Shown in pieces: positions 17,791-25,638 of a stretch of DNA of 64,000 nt. The stretch is from Anaerozeibacter quisquiliarum. Lineage in GTDB: Bacteria; Bacillota; Clostridia; Christensenellales; Aristaeellaceae. A model generated the notes under the pieces. The model made no database searches and had not been told where the DNA came from. It saw only the letters and a program-made list of their open reading frames with translations. Location of the stretch: the NCBI GenBank assembly GCA_051162045.1, contig JBISDI010000004.1; one strand, written 5' to 3'. The position numbers were made by a program, and so were the translations under genes. How positions within the stretch are numbered: position 1 is the stretch's first letter; the number at the start of each line of letters is the position of its first letter.

Positions 17791-17818
17791 CCCATTCCCC
17801 TCCAAGGAGGGAAATGGG
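17791..17818. repeat. Short dispersed palindrome, copy 1
   Basis: 13-bp stem (CCCATTCCCCTCC with GGAGGGAAATGGG, one mismatch) and a 2-base loop, in the gap upstream of the MFS gene. The same core sequence and GC-rich flanks recur at 22858-22890, so this is a small dispersed repeat family. The right arm contains a GGAGG element and the left arm its complement. Confidence 0.65.
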
Positions 17819-17846
17819 GGATGGGCGGAAGCCGCGCCGGAGGTTA

Positions 17847-18007
17847 GGTAAGCGCTGATTAAAGCACACGTGCGGTGGCGCGCTGAATTTTCGTCAGATT
17901 GCGCTTGCAAAATCTGAAGGCGTAGCGGCGCTACGTCAAGGATTTTTGAGGCGCAAGATGGCGCAAAGGCAGCCGCCACCGCGCGTGGGATTTGATCGGC
18001 GGTTACC
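17847..18007 (+). repeat. 161-bp MITE-like inverted-repeat element, copy 1
   Basis: Starts GGTAAGCGCTGATTAAA and ends TTTGATCGGCGGTTACC, i.e. imperfect 17-bp terminal inverted repeats. The middle holds a palindrome around GTAGCGGCGCTAC, and there is no coding capacity. It matches 35416-35576 almost base for base with the same length. The flanks are ...TTA and TAG..., compatible with a TA target duplication as used by IS630/Tc1-type transposons. The last base is the final base of the lacZ stop codon read on the minus strand. Confidence 0.85.
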
Positions 18008-21000
18008 TAGATCGCCCTTATGATGAACGAGAAACTGTGCGGCACCTCGCCGTCGATCGTAAATTCCGGGTGGGTCTTCGCGCCCCAGCCGTCGTCGCCG
18101 CCGACGCCCATGCGGCGCATGGCCACGTCCACGACCGTGTAGGTGACGGGCGGCAGCTCGTCCGGATGCAGCGCGTTTTCGAGCTGGCCCGCGGTGTAGG
18201 GCAGCACGGCGACCTCGAGCGGCAAGCCGTCCATCTCGACGCGCAGGCCCGCGCCCGCCTCGTCGGTTACCTCCATCCAGCGCACGCCGGCGCGGTTGCC
18301 GCATTCCTGCGGCACCGCGTAGCGGGTAAGGTTGGCCTCGGCGGTGGTCTCGTAAATGCCCAGCCGCGCGCCGTGCAGCCGGTCGATGTAGTTCTCTTCC
18401 GGACCCAGGCCGTACCATTTCAGCCTATGGAACGCCTTGGGCATCCTGAGCGACAGCCCTACGGCGGGGATATCCCCCATGCCATGGACGGCGGGCAGAT
18501 CGAGCGTCACCCTGACCGCGCCGTCGGGCAGCGGCCGGTAGCCGATGTGCGCAAAGGTGTCGCGCACGATGGGCAGCGCATAGACGTGGGTAATCGCGAA
18601 CGGCTCGCCGGGCGCGGACAGCTTCGCGTCGACGACGCGGCTGCAGGTGGTGGCCGCGCGCCAGTACGCCATGTCGCGGTCGAGGCCGTTGCCGTAGTCG
18701 GTGTCGGTCGGGGCGCGGAACAGGCTCAGCTTGAACGGCGTTTCGATCAGCTCGGGGCCGCCCGCCTTGCGCAGCGAGACCAGCCCGCCCTCCTTGAACG
18801 AGAACAGCATGTCGCGTCCATTCGCCCCCGCTCCGATGTTCCAGTCGCCGGGGATCACGCGCACCTCGCCCTCGCTCGCCGCTTGCCTGGCTTTTACCTT
18901 GAACACATGCTGGCCGTGCATCTGCTCGTAGCCGGCCGCGGCCCAGGGCGCGTCTGCCTTGAGCACCAGCGCGCAGTTGAGCGCGTACTCGCCGGGGGCG
19001 TCGCAGGGGGGCAGATTCAGCGCGATGAACTCTTCCTCGCCCGCCGCCACGCGCGGCTGAACCTCGCCCGAGGCGATTCGGGCGCCGTCCTTCAGCAGCT
19101 CGTACTTGAGCGCGTATTCCTCCACGCCCGCGAACAGGTTCCGGTTGACCAGCCGCACGCCGCCCCTCTCAGGCAGGATCTTGACGCCCTGGTACAGGTA
19201 CTTGACCTCCTGCATCTTGGGCGAGGGCGTCCGGTCGGCGAACAGCAGGCCGTTGGCGCAGAAGCCGCGGTCGTTGGGCCGGTCGCCGAAGTCGCCGCCG
19301 TAGGCGTAGCGCTGCCGCCCATTTGGCGCGCGGGCCAAAATCGTCTGGTCGATGTAGTCCCAGATGAACCCGCCCTGGAACATGGGGTAGCGCTCCATGA
19401 GATCCATGTACTTGAACAGGTCGCCCACCGAGTTGTTCATCGCGTGGGCGTACTCGCACAGGATGTAGGGCTTTGCGGGGTTGTCCTTCAGGTATTTCTC
19501 CACATCCCAGGGCTTGGTGTACATGCGGCTCTCCACGTCGCTCGTGTCGTTATACCGCCGGTCGCTGGACACGCCCTCGTAATGCACCAGCCGCGTGTCG
19601 TCGAGCGAGCGGATCAGGTTCGACATGTTGTGGATCACCGAGCCGCCGTGGCTCTCGTTGCCGCAGGACCACATGAGGACCGAGGGATGGTTCCTGTCGC
19701 GAAGCACCATCGAGCGAGCGCGGTCGTCAACCGCCCCCTGCCATTCGGGCCTGTCGCAGGGCACGGCCTTGTCCCAGTTGATGCCGCGGGGATTCGACCA
19801 GGAGCCGTGGGTTTCCATGTTGGCCTCGTCGATCACGTAGAGGCCGAGTCGGTCGCACAGCGCGTACAGTCGGCTGTCGCCCGGGTAGTGGCAGGTGCGC
19901 ACGGCGTTGATGTTGTTGCGCTTCATCGTGAGCAGGTCGGTCTTAAGTTCCTCCTCGCTCACCGTGCGCCCGCCCGTGGCGCTGAACTCGTGGCGGTTGA
20001 CGCCGCGGAGCTCCACACGCTTGCCGCTCAGCAGCATCAGCTTGTCCTTTATCTCGAAGCGCCGGAAGCCGACCATGGTCTCGGCGACCTCGCATTCGCC
20101 CGAGGGGTCGGTCAGCGTCAGCCGCAGCCGGTACAGGTGGGGCCGCTCCGCGCTCCACTGACGGGGCGCGGCAATCGGCTTTCGCACGCGCACATGGGGC
20201 TCGGCGGGCAGGTCAAAGGCCAGCGCCTCCGCGCCGCGTTCGTCCGCCAACTCCGCGCGGACGGTCACCTGCCGATCCTTCGGCAGTTTGAGCTTGACAT
20301 CCAACTCCAGCGCGCCGCCTACATAATCGTCGTCCAGGAGCCCCTTGGCGAACAAATCCTCCACATGCGCCGCCGGTTGCGCGCTCAGCCGCACGCCGCG
20401 AATCAGGCCGGTAAAGCGCCAGAAATCCTGGTCCTCAAGCCAGGAGGCGGTCGAGTAGCGGAAGATGCGCAGCGCCAGCCGGTTCTTGCCCGCTTTCAGC
20501 AGTTCGGTCGCATCGAAGTGCGAGGGCGTGAAACCGTCCTCGGCGTAGCCCAAGAAGGTGCCGTTAACCCAGGCGTACAGCGCGGTCGCCGCGCCGTCGA
20601 AGCTGAGCACGACGCGCTTGCCGAAGAAGTTTCCCGGCAGCTCGAAGTCGGTGACGTACTCGGCCACCGGGTTTTTCTTCGGGATGGCGGGCGGATCGAT
20701 CGCCTCCCAGCCGTCCCAGGGGTACTGCACATTGACATAGTGGGGTATGCCGTGGCCGTTCATCTCCAGGCAGCCAGGCACCGGCATATCGGCCCAGCCG
20801 GAGGCGTCGAAGTCCGCCGCCTCGAAGCCCAACGTCCGGGCGTCGATACCGGGCGCGTAATGCAGCTTCCATTGGCCGTCCAGCGATTTCGTCAGGCTGC
20901 TTTGGCCCGCGTCGGCCTCCGCCTTGCCGGCATAGATCGCGTGGTCGGAATGCGCGTCCAGCCGATTTACCTGAAACACGCGCGGATCGTACAAGAAGTC

Positions 21001-21024
21001 CAGGGTGGGCTTCGTCGCCTTCAT
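18007..21024 (-). CDS. lacZ: Beta-galactosidase, glycoside hydrolase family 2
   Basis: 1005-residue cytoplasmic enzyme (no signal peptide) with the full LacZ architecture: sugar-binding domain (about 40-210), Ig-like domain, TIM barrel, second Ig-like domain and a C-terminal beta-sandwich domain. The acid/base Glu457 is in SCGNESHGG and the nucleophile Glu524 in YILCEYAHAM. Other landmarks are LRGVNRHEF, TCHYPGD and the WDYIDQ motif. GGAGG lies 6 bases before the ATG. It is the last gene of the binding protein-permease-permease-lacZ operon, so it hydrolyses imported beta-galactosides. Its TAG stop codon straddles the end of the MITE-like element, so the native 3' end may have been altered by the insertion. 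Confidence 0.96.
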   Translation of the reverse strand: MKATKPTLDFLYDPRVFQVNRLDAHSDHAIYAGKAEADAGQSSLTKSLDGQWKLHYAPGIDARTLGFEAADFDASGWADMPVPGCLEMNGHGIPHYVNVQYPWDGWEAIDPPAIPKKNPVAEYVTDFELPGNFFGKRVVLSFDGAATALYAWVNGTFLGYAEDGFTPSHFDATELLKAGKNRLALRIFRYSTASWLEDQDFWRFTGLIRGVRLSAQPAAHVEDLFAKGLLDDDYVGGALELDVKLKLPKDRQVTVRAELADERGAEALAFDLPAEPHVRVRKPIAAPRQWSAERPHLYRLRLTLTDPSGECEVAETMVGFRRFEIKDKLMLLSGKRVELRGVNRHEFSATGGRTVSEEELKTDLLTMKRNNINAVRTCHYPGDSRLYALCDRLGLYVIDEANMETHGSWSNPRGINWDKAVPCDRPEWQGAVDDRARSMVLRDRNHPSVLMWSCGNESHGGSVIHNMSNLIRSLDDTRLVHYEGVSSDRRYNDTSDVESRMYTKPWDVEKYLKDNPAKPYILCEYAHAMNNSVGDLFKYMDLMERYPMFQGGFIWDYIDQTILARAPNGRQRYAYGGDFGDRPNDRGFCANGLLFADRTPSPKMQEVKYLYQGVKILPERGGVRLVNRNLFAGVEEYALKYELLKDGARIASGEVQPRVAAGEEEFIALNLPPCDAPGEYALNCALVLKADAPWAAAGYEQMHGQHVFKVKARQAASEGEVRVIPGDWNIGAGANGRDMLFSFKEGGLVSLRKAGGPELIETPFKLSLFRAPTDTDYGNGLDRDMAYWRAATTCSRVVDAKLSAPGEPFAITHVYALPIVRDTFAHIGYRPLPDGAVRVTLDLPAVHGMGDIPAVGLSLRMPKAFHRLKWYGLGPEENYIDRLHGARLGIYETTAEANLTRYAVPQECGNRAGVRWMEVTDEAGAGLRVEMDGLPLEVAVLPYTAGQLENALHPDELPPVTYTVVDVAMRRMGVGGDDGWGAKTHPEFTIDGEVPHSFSFIIRAI

Positions 21025-21092
21025 GGTGCACCTCCGGTTAACATTGGTTTTCCCAACTCACGCGAATACGGCCGCGGCAGGACTCGCGCGAC

Positions 21093-21902
21093 TCATTTCA
21101 CCGACCCGGCAATGCCCTCGGTGAAGAACTTTTGCAGCGCGAAGAAGATCACGACGGTGGGCAGTGTGCACAGCAGCACGCCCAGCATCAGCGCGCCGTA
21201 GTCGGTCACGTAGCCCGCGATCAGGTTGGCGATCAGCATGGGCATGGTGATCGCCTCGTTGCCCTGCATGACGACCTTGGGCCACAGGTAGCTGTTCCAG
21301 GCGTTCATGAACGTAATCGTCATCGCCGCCGCGTAGGTGGACTTCATCGTGGGGATGAACATGCGCAAGAAGATGGCCACTTCACTAAGCCCGTCGATGC
21401 GCGCCGCCTCGATGATGTCGTGGGGGAACGCGCGCGCGTTCTGCCTGAACATCATAATCAAAAACGGCGTCGAGATGCCCGGGAGGATGAACGCCGTGTA
21501 GGTGTTCAGCAGCTTCATCTGCGAAAACATGCGAAACAGCGGGATCAGCGTGGCCGCCATCGGCACCATCATCGCCAGCAGCAGGGTCGACATCACGCGG
21601 TCCTTGGCCTTGTCGTGGTAGATCTCAAAGCCGTAGCCGGCCAGTGAGCAAATCGCGAGCGCCAGCACGGTCTGCAAGGTCGCGGTGACGAACGAATTCT
21701 TCATCGCCAGCATAAGGTCCTGCGAGGCCAGCAGCGCGCGGTAGTTTTGCACGAGGTTCGCGCCCGGCAGCATCGCGCCGCCGAGCACCACGGCGCTCTC
21801 GTTGGTGGCTGACACCGCCATCCAGTATAAGGGAAACACCGAGAGCAGCGCTGCCACGATCAGGAAAAGGTATTTGAAAATCGTCGCAAGTGTGCGCTTC
21901 AT
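21093..21902 (-). CDS. Carbohydrate ABC transporter permease (MalG/LacG type)
   Basis: 269-residue inner-membrane permease with six helices. The cytoplasmic coupling loop reads EAARIDGLSEVAIFLRMFIP, the EAA motif of binding-protein-dependent importers. Other landmarks are PLYWMAVSATNE and AWNSYLWPKVVM. The start overlaps the stop of the MalF-type gene by 4 bases. It should pair with that protein; the ATPase is not encoded in this operon and is probably a shared MsmX-type ATPase elsewhere. Confidence 0.95.
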   Translation of the reverse strand: MKRTLATIFKYLFLIVAALLSVFPLYWMAVSATNESAVVLGGAMLPGANLVQNYRALLASQDLMLAMKNSFVTATLQTVLALAICSLAGYGFEIYHDKAKDRVMSTLLLAMMVPMAATLIPLFRMFSQMKLLNTYTAFILPGISTPFLIMMFRQNARAFPHDIIEAARIDGLSEVAIFLRMFIPTMKSTYAAAMTITFMNAWNSYLWPKVVMQGNEAITMPMLIANLIAGYVTDYGALMLGVLLCTLPTVVIFFALQKFFTEGIAGSVK

Positions 21903-22819
21903 CGCTTGTCACCCACCTTCATCTGGAGCAGCGCCAGGATCGCCACCAGGATAAAGATCACGAACGACATCGCCGCCGAGTACCCAAACTTGGGCACCTG
22001 CTCGAAGGTCGCCTTGTAGATGTAGTGGCTCATGGTGATCGTCATGTTGGCGGGCCCGCCTCGGGTCAGGTTCATCGATTCATCGAATAGCTGGAGCGTT
22101 CCGTTGGTGGACAGAATCGCCGTCAGCAAGATGATCGGCCGCAGCATAGGCACCGTGATCTTGCGAAACTGCTGGAACCAGGAGGCTCCGTCGATGCGCG
22201 CGGCCTCGTAGATCGAGGGCTCGATCGACTGGAGTCCGGCCAGGTAGAACACCATGTTGTAGCCTGTCCAGCGCCAGATCAGCGCCACGACGACCACCGC
22301 GCGGGACGTCCAGGCGTTGTTGAGCCAGTTGATGCCTTCCGATAGAAGGCCCATCCGAATCAGCGCCATGTTGATGAAGCCGTTCACGTCGAACAGCGTG
22401 CGGAAGATGATCGAATAGGACACCAGCGAGGTCGCGCACGGCAGGAAGATCAGCGTGCGGAACAGGGCGCGGAATTTAAGCTTCGGGTCGTTGAGCAGCG
22501 TGGCCAGCACGAGCGCCAGCGCCAGCATGACCGGCACCTGGATGAGCAGGAACAGGAAGTTGTTGGTCATGGCTTGGCGGAAGATTGGGTCGCGGACCAG
22601 GTATTCATAGTTTCTGAGGCCCGCGTAGCTAAGCTTCGCGCCCTGGCCCGATTTAAGCGACAGCAAGGCCGCCTGCACCATCGGATAAAAGTTCATCCAG
22701 GCGATCATGAGGCTGGCCGGCAAGAGAAACGCCCAGCCGGTGATGCTTTGACGGCGGTCGAGCGACGCTCCGACCGCCTTCCCCGCCCGGTTTGCAGGTT
22801 TTTCTGTAATCACGGCCAT
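21899..22819 (-). CDS. Carbohydrate ABC transporter permease (MalF/LacF type)
   Basis: 306-residue permease. The first helix is AFLLPASLMIAWMNFYPMVQ; the EAA loop reads EAARIDGASWFQQFRKITVP. The chosen start (22819, MAVITEK) is preceded by AGGGGGG directly against the ATG, an unusually short spacing. Upstream in the same frame lies the palindrome at 22858-22890, which would be coding only if a longer start were used. It partners with the MalG-type subunit. Confidence 0.93.
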   Translation of the reverse strand: MAVITEKPANRAGKAVGASLDRRQSITGWAFLLPASLMIAWMNFYPMVQAALLSLKSGQGAKLSYAGLRNYEYLVRDPIFRQAMTNNFLFLLIQVPVMLALALVLATLLNDPKLKFRALFRTLIFLPCATSLVSYSIIFRTLFDVNGFINMALIRMGLLSEGINWLNNAWTSRAVVVVALIWRWTGYNMVFYLAGLQSIEPSIYEAARIDGASWFQQFRKITVPMLRPIILLTAILSTNGTLQLFDESMNLTRGGPANMTITMSHYIYKATFEQVPKFGYSAAMSFVIFILVAILALLQMKVGDKR

Positions 22820-22857
22820 CCCCCCTGTGGAAGCATATGCGTCAAGGGGAGCGCCCC

Positions 22858-22890
22858 CTTCATTCCCCTCCTTTAAGGAGGGGAATGAAG
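22858..22890. repeat. Short dispersed palindrome, copy 2
   Basis: Perfect 16-bp inverted repeat with a single-base centre (CTTCATTCCCCTCCTT, T, AAGGAGGGGAATGAAG) between the binding-protein stop and the MalF-type start. It is related to 17791-17818. It could act as an attenuator that reduces permease expression relative to the binding protein. Confidence 0.75.
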
Positions 22891-22936
22891 GGGAATGAAG
22901 ATGGGCCGCCCCCTCGATCATTGCTCGAAATCTGTA

Positions 22937-24205
22937 TTACGCGCCCATTTTGAAGGCGACGGTGGCGTCGGCCTCGGCGAACGCCGCGTCGATGTCCGTG
23001 CCGGTCAGGATCTGGTGGATGGCGGTGGAGACGGCGTCGCGCGCCTCGTAGTAGTAGGCGCCGGTGGCGTTGGAGGGCACCTTGGCCGCGAAAGCGGTGA
23101 TGTCGGCGAAAATCTTCTGGCCGCCGAAGAACTCGCTGGGCTCGTTGTACACCGCGCTGTCGCCGGCGGGCAGGTAGGTGGCCAGCGCACCGGAGGCCGG
23201 CAGGATGGTCTCATAGAACTTCACGGAGCCGCCGAAGGTGGCCGCCAGGAAGTCGTTGGCCAGCGCATAATTCTTGCTGCCGGCGGACACGCCCCAGGAG
23301 GAGCCGCCGTTGTTGGAGTAGTTGGTGCCGCCCTCGATGTCCACCTTCGGGATGTTGGTCAGCGCCCACTTGCCGGCCTGGTCCTTGGCGGTCTGGATGG
23401 AGCCCAGAATCCAGCAGCCGTTGATCGTGCCTACGCAGTTGCCGCCGATGAAGGTTCCGATGTAGCCGTCCCAGCCGTTGGCCTCGACGTAGACGCCCTC
23501 CTTGACCATGGTGGCGAAGTATTCCGCGACCTTCTTGAGCGCCGCGTTGTCCTTGATGTTGAGCGAGCCGTCCTCCTTGAACAGCGACGCGCCGCAGCTC
23601 TGCAGCATAATCATCACGAGGTCGGGCTCGCCGGCGGTGCCGGACAGCATCGGCAGGCCGGTCTTGGCCTTGACGTCCTTGCCGATCTCGATGAAGCGAT
23701 CCCAGGTGATGTCGGCGAGGTCGGCGATCGTGTAGCCGGCCTTTTCCAGGATGTCTACGCGCATGGCCTGGATCGTGGTGCCGTTGTCAAAGGGCACGCC
23801 GTAATTCTTGCCGTCCACGACCGAGTAGGCCACCTTCGCGCCCGGGAACTTCGAGAAGTCCACGCCGCCCGAGGTCAGATCGGCGAACAGATCGGGCAGG
23901 TTGATGACGTTCTTCTGAAAGGCGTTGTCCTGGCAGAGGAAGATGTCGGGCATGCCGGAGAGGTCGCCGGACATGGCCATCGTGGTGAGCTTGGTCTGCA
24001 GGTCGGGCCACGGAGTATCGACGATGTTGAGCTTGAACTCCGGATGGGCTTCCTGATAGACCTTGGCGGCCTCTCCCATGGCGTACAGGTTGAACGCCGG
24101 GTCCCAGCACCACACGGTCAGTTCGTTTGCCGACTGCGCTGAGGCGGCCGCGAGCGGCGAGAGCACGAGGGTAAGCGCGAGCAGGAGCATGAACAGTTTC
24201 TTCAA
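22937..24205 (-). CDS. Sugar ABC transporter substrate-binding protein (family 1)
   Basis: 422-residue extracytoplasmic solute-binding protein of family 1 (MalE/LacE-like). It begins with a signal peptide (KKLFMLLLALTLVLSPLAAA, AxA site, no lipobox cysteine). The mature part has NELTVWCWDPAF, GDLSGMPDIFLCQDNAF and GVPFDNGTTIQAMRVD. The start is a TTG at 24205, chosen because GGGAGGG lies 6 bases upstream and the signal peptide begins there; the open frame extends much further only by chance. It is first in the lactose/galactoside operon and should define its substrate range. Confidence 0.93.
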   Translation of the reverse strand: MKKLFMLLLALTLVLSPLAAASAQSANELTVWCWDPAFNLYAMGEAAKVYQEAHPEFKLNIVDTPWPDLQTKLTTMAMSGDLSGMPDIFLCQDNAFQKNVINLPDLFADLTSGGVDFSKFPGAKVAYSVVDGKNYGVPFDNGTTIQAMRVDILEKAGYTIADLADITWDRFIEIGKDVKAKTGLPMLSGTAGEPDLVMIMLQSCGASLFKEDGSLNIKDNAALKKVAEYFATMVKEGVYVEANGWDGYIGTFIGGNCVGTINGCWILGSIQTAKDQAGKWALTNIPKVDIEGGTNYSNNGGSSWGVSAGSKNYALANDFLAATFGGSVKFYETILPASGALATYLPAGDSAVYNEPSEFFGGQKIFADITAFAAKVPSNATGAYYYEARDAVSTAIHQILTGTDIDAAFAEADATVAFKMGA

Positions 24206-24286
24206 AGAAATTCCCTCCCGATGCTTTATTTCGTACGGGTGCGAGGCCGGCGTCGGCCCTGTCCCGTAAGATACGCGCCAAGCAAA

Positions 24287-24470
24287 TGTAAACCCTTTCT
24301 TCTGCGCCCAGATTATAGCATGCCGCGCCCCGTCTGTCAACGGATCATTCATTTTTGGTTTACACATTCGGTAAAACACGCCTCCTCCGTAGTGATCTAT
24401 TTGCATTCGCGCTGCGATAAATGCAGCATAATGCGCATTTGTTGCCCAATTCGTCCTTGTAAACCCTTTC
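24287..24470. promoter_or_regulatory. Repeated TGTAAACC sites in the lacI/binding-protein intergenic region
   Basis: TGTAAACCCTTTC occurs at 24287-24299 and 24458-24470, and its reverse core GGTTTACA at 24357-24364. One site lies near the transcription start of the transport operon, one upstream of its -35 box, and one inside the spacer of the probable lacI promoter (weak TTCGTC, then TATACT at 24473-24478). Half-sites of this kind are typical LacI-family operators, so the divergent LacI protein probably represses both directions, perhaps by looping. Confidence 0.65.
24312..24340 (-). promoter_or_regulatory. Consensus sigma-70 promoter of the galactoside operon
   Basis: On the minus strand TTGACA (24340-24335) and TATAAT (24317-24312) with a 17-base spacer: a perfect consensus. 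It lies about 107 bases upstream of the binding-protein start codon and is bracketed by TGTAAACC sites. Confidence 0.92.
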
Positions 24471-24511
24471 ATTATACTGTATACTAAGGCAAAACTATGG
24501 GAGGGATGCAG

Positions 24512-25552
24512 ATGGGCGAGCACATCACGATCTTTGACATCGCGCGGGAGGCGGGGGTTTCGATCGCGACGGTTTCGCGCGTGATTAGCGGCAACGCATC
24601 GGTGCGCGCCCAGACCCGCGAGCGCGTGATGGCGGTCGTCACAAAGTACAACTTCCGGCCCAGCATGGTGGCCACGGGCCTGATGCGCAAGAAGACCCAC
24701 ACGATGGGCATCATCCTGCCGCTGCTCGCCAATCCCTTCTATTCTATGATGTGCGTGGCGCTCCAACAGGAGGCCACGCGGCTCAACTACTCGACGCTGC
24801 TGTTTCAAATCCCGCGCGGCGCGATCCTTCAGCAGGACTTCCTCGACCAACTGATTGCGCGGCGGCTGGACGGCGTGATCTTCTCGGGCGACGTGACCGA
24901 CGACGCCTCGAGCGCATCGGCGCTCGAGGGCATATGCAAGCTCAGGCGGCAGATGCCGCTGGTGGCGATCAACCTGCGCGAGATCTGTCCCGAGCTGCCC
25001 TGCCTGGTGACCGAGCTCGCCGCCTGTTCTCAGCTGGCCATCCGCCATCTGACAAAGCTCGGCCATATGCGCATCGCGTTGATCGGCGGCATGGGCGCGG
25101 CGCAGCTGCCCAACACCCGCGAGCAGGGCTATCTGAACGAGATGGAGCGCCTGGGCCTCGAACCCTACCCGATGACCGCCGGCGAGGACGCGCCCGGCGG
25201 CGAAGCCTGCGTCACCGGCCTGTTAGCGCAGTTGAACGGCCGCAAGCCGCCGACCGCGCTCGTCGCCTTCAACGACCTGGTGGCGCTGGGCGCGCTGCGG
25301 CAGCTAAAGCGCATGGGCCTGCGCGTGCCGGGCGACATCGCGCTGGTCGGCTGCGACAACCAGTTTTTCGCCCCCTACGCGGCCCCCCCATTAACCACGC
25401 TCGACCTGCACATCGAGGAGACCTGCCGCCTGGCGATGAATCTGCTGGTCAGCACCCAGACCGCCAACCTCGACGCCTTCGCCCAGCACTTCGAACCCAC
25501 GCTGATCGTGCGCTCGTCCTGCGGGTTTATGTCGGAAAAAGGGAAAATTTGA
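24512..25552 (+). CDS. LacI-family transcriptional regulator
   Basis: 346-residue repressor. The N-terminal helix-turn-helix reads ITIFDIAREAGVSIATVSRVISG, followed by the hinge helix RPSMVATGLMRKKTHTMGIILP and a periplasmic-binding-like effector domain (SGDVTDD, TKLGHMRIALIGG, VALVGCDNQFFAPY). The ATG at 24512 has GGGAGG 7 bases upstream. It is divergent from the galactoside operon and very likely its sugar-responsive repressor. Its stop codon overlaps the -35 box of the cas3 promoter. Confidence 0.94.
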   Translation: MGEHITIFDIAREAGVSIATVSRVISGNASVRAQTRERVMAVVTKYNFRPSMVATGLMRKKTHTMGIILPLLANPFYSMMCVALQQEATRLNYSTLLFQIPRGAILQQDFLDQLIARRLDGVIFSGDVTDDASSASALEGICKLRRQMPLVAINLREICPELPCLVTELAACSQLAIRHLTKLGHMRIALIGGMGAAQLPNTREQGYLNEMERLGLEPYPMTAGEDAPGGEACVTGLLAQLNGRKPPTALVAFNDLVALGALRQLKRMGLRVPGDIALVGCDNQFFAPYAAPPLTTLDLHIEETCRLAMNLLVSTQTANLDAFAQHFEPTLIVRSSCGFMSEKGKI

Positions 25553-25577
25553 CAATAAAGCGTTATGCATTTATAAT
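25549..25577 (+). promoter_or_regulatory. Consensus sigma-70 promoter upstream of truncated cas3
   Basis: TTGACA (25549-25554), 17-base spacer, TATAAT (25572-25577), a perfect match. The -35 box overlaps the lacI stop codon. It lies 61 bases before the cas3 ATG and would originally have driven the whole cas operon. Confidence 0.92.
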
Positions 25578-25638
25578 AGCGGCAACAAGCATCTGTCGGC
25601 AATTGAGTTATTCGCGCGACCAAGCGGGAGGCAGCGAC

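Noticed and set aside
17992..21201. A very long open frame (1069 codons) on the plus strand opposite lacZ
   Set aside because: It is the antisense shadow of a GC-rich gene: composition is dominated by Arg, Ala, Val and His, with no domain, while the minus strand encodes a complete LacZ with both catalytic glutamates.
24206..25066. A 280-codon N-terminal extension of the binding protein
   Set aside because: It overlaps the lacI gene and its promoter; a signal peptide with a good ribosome binding site begins at the TTG at 24205.
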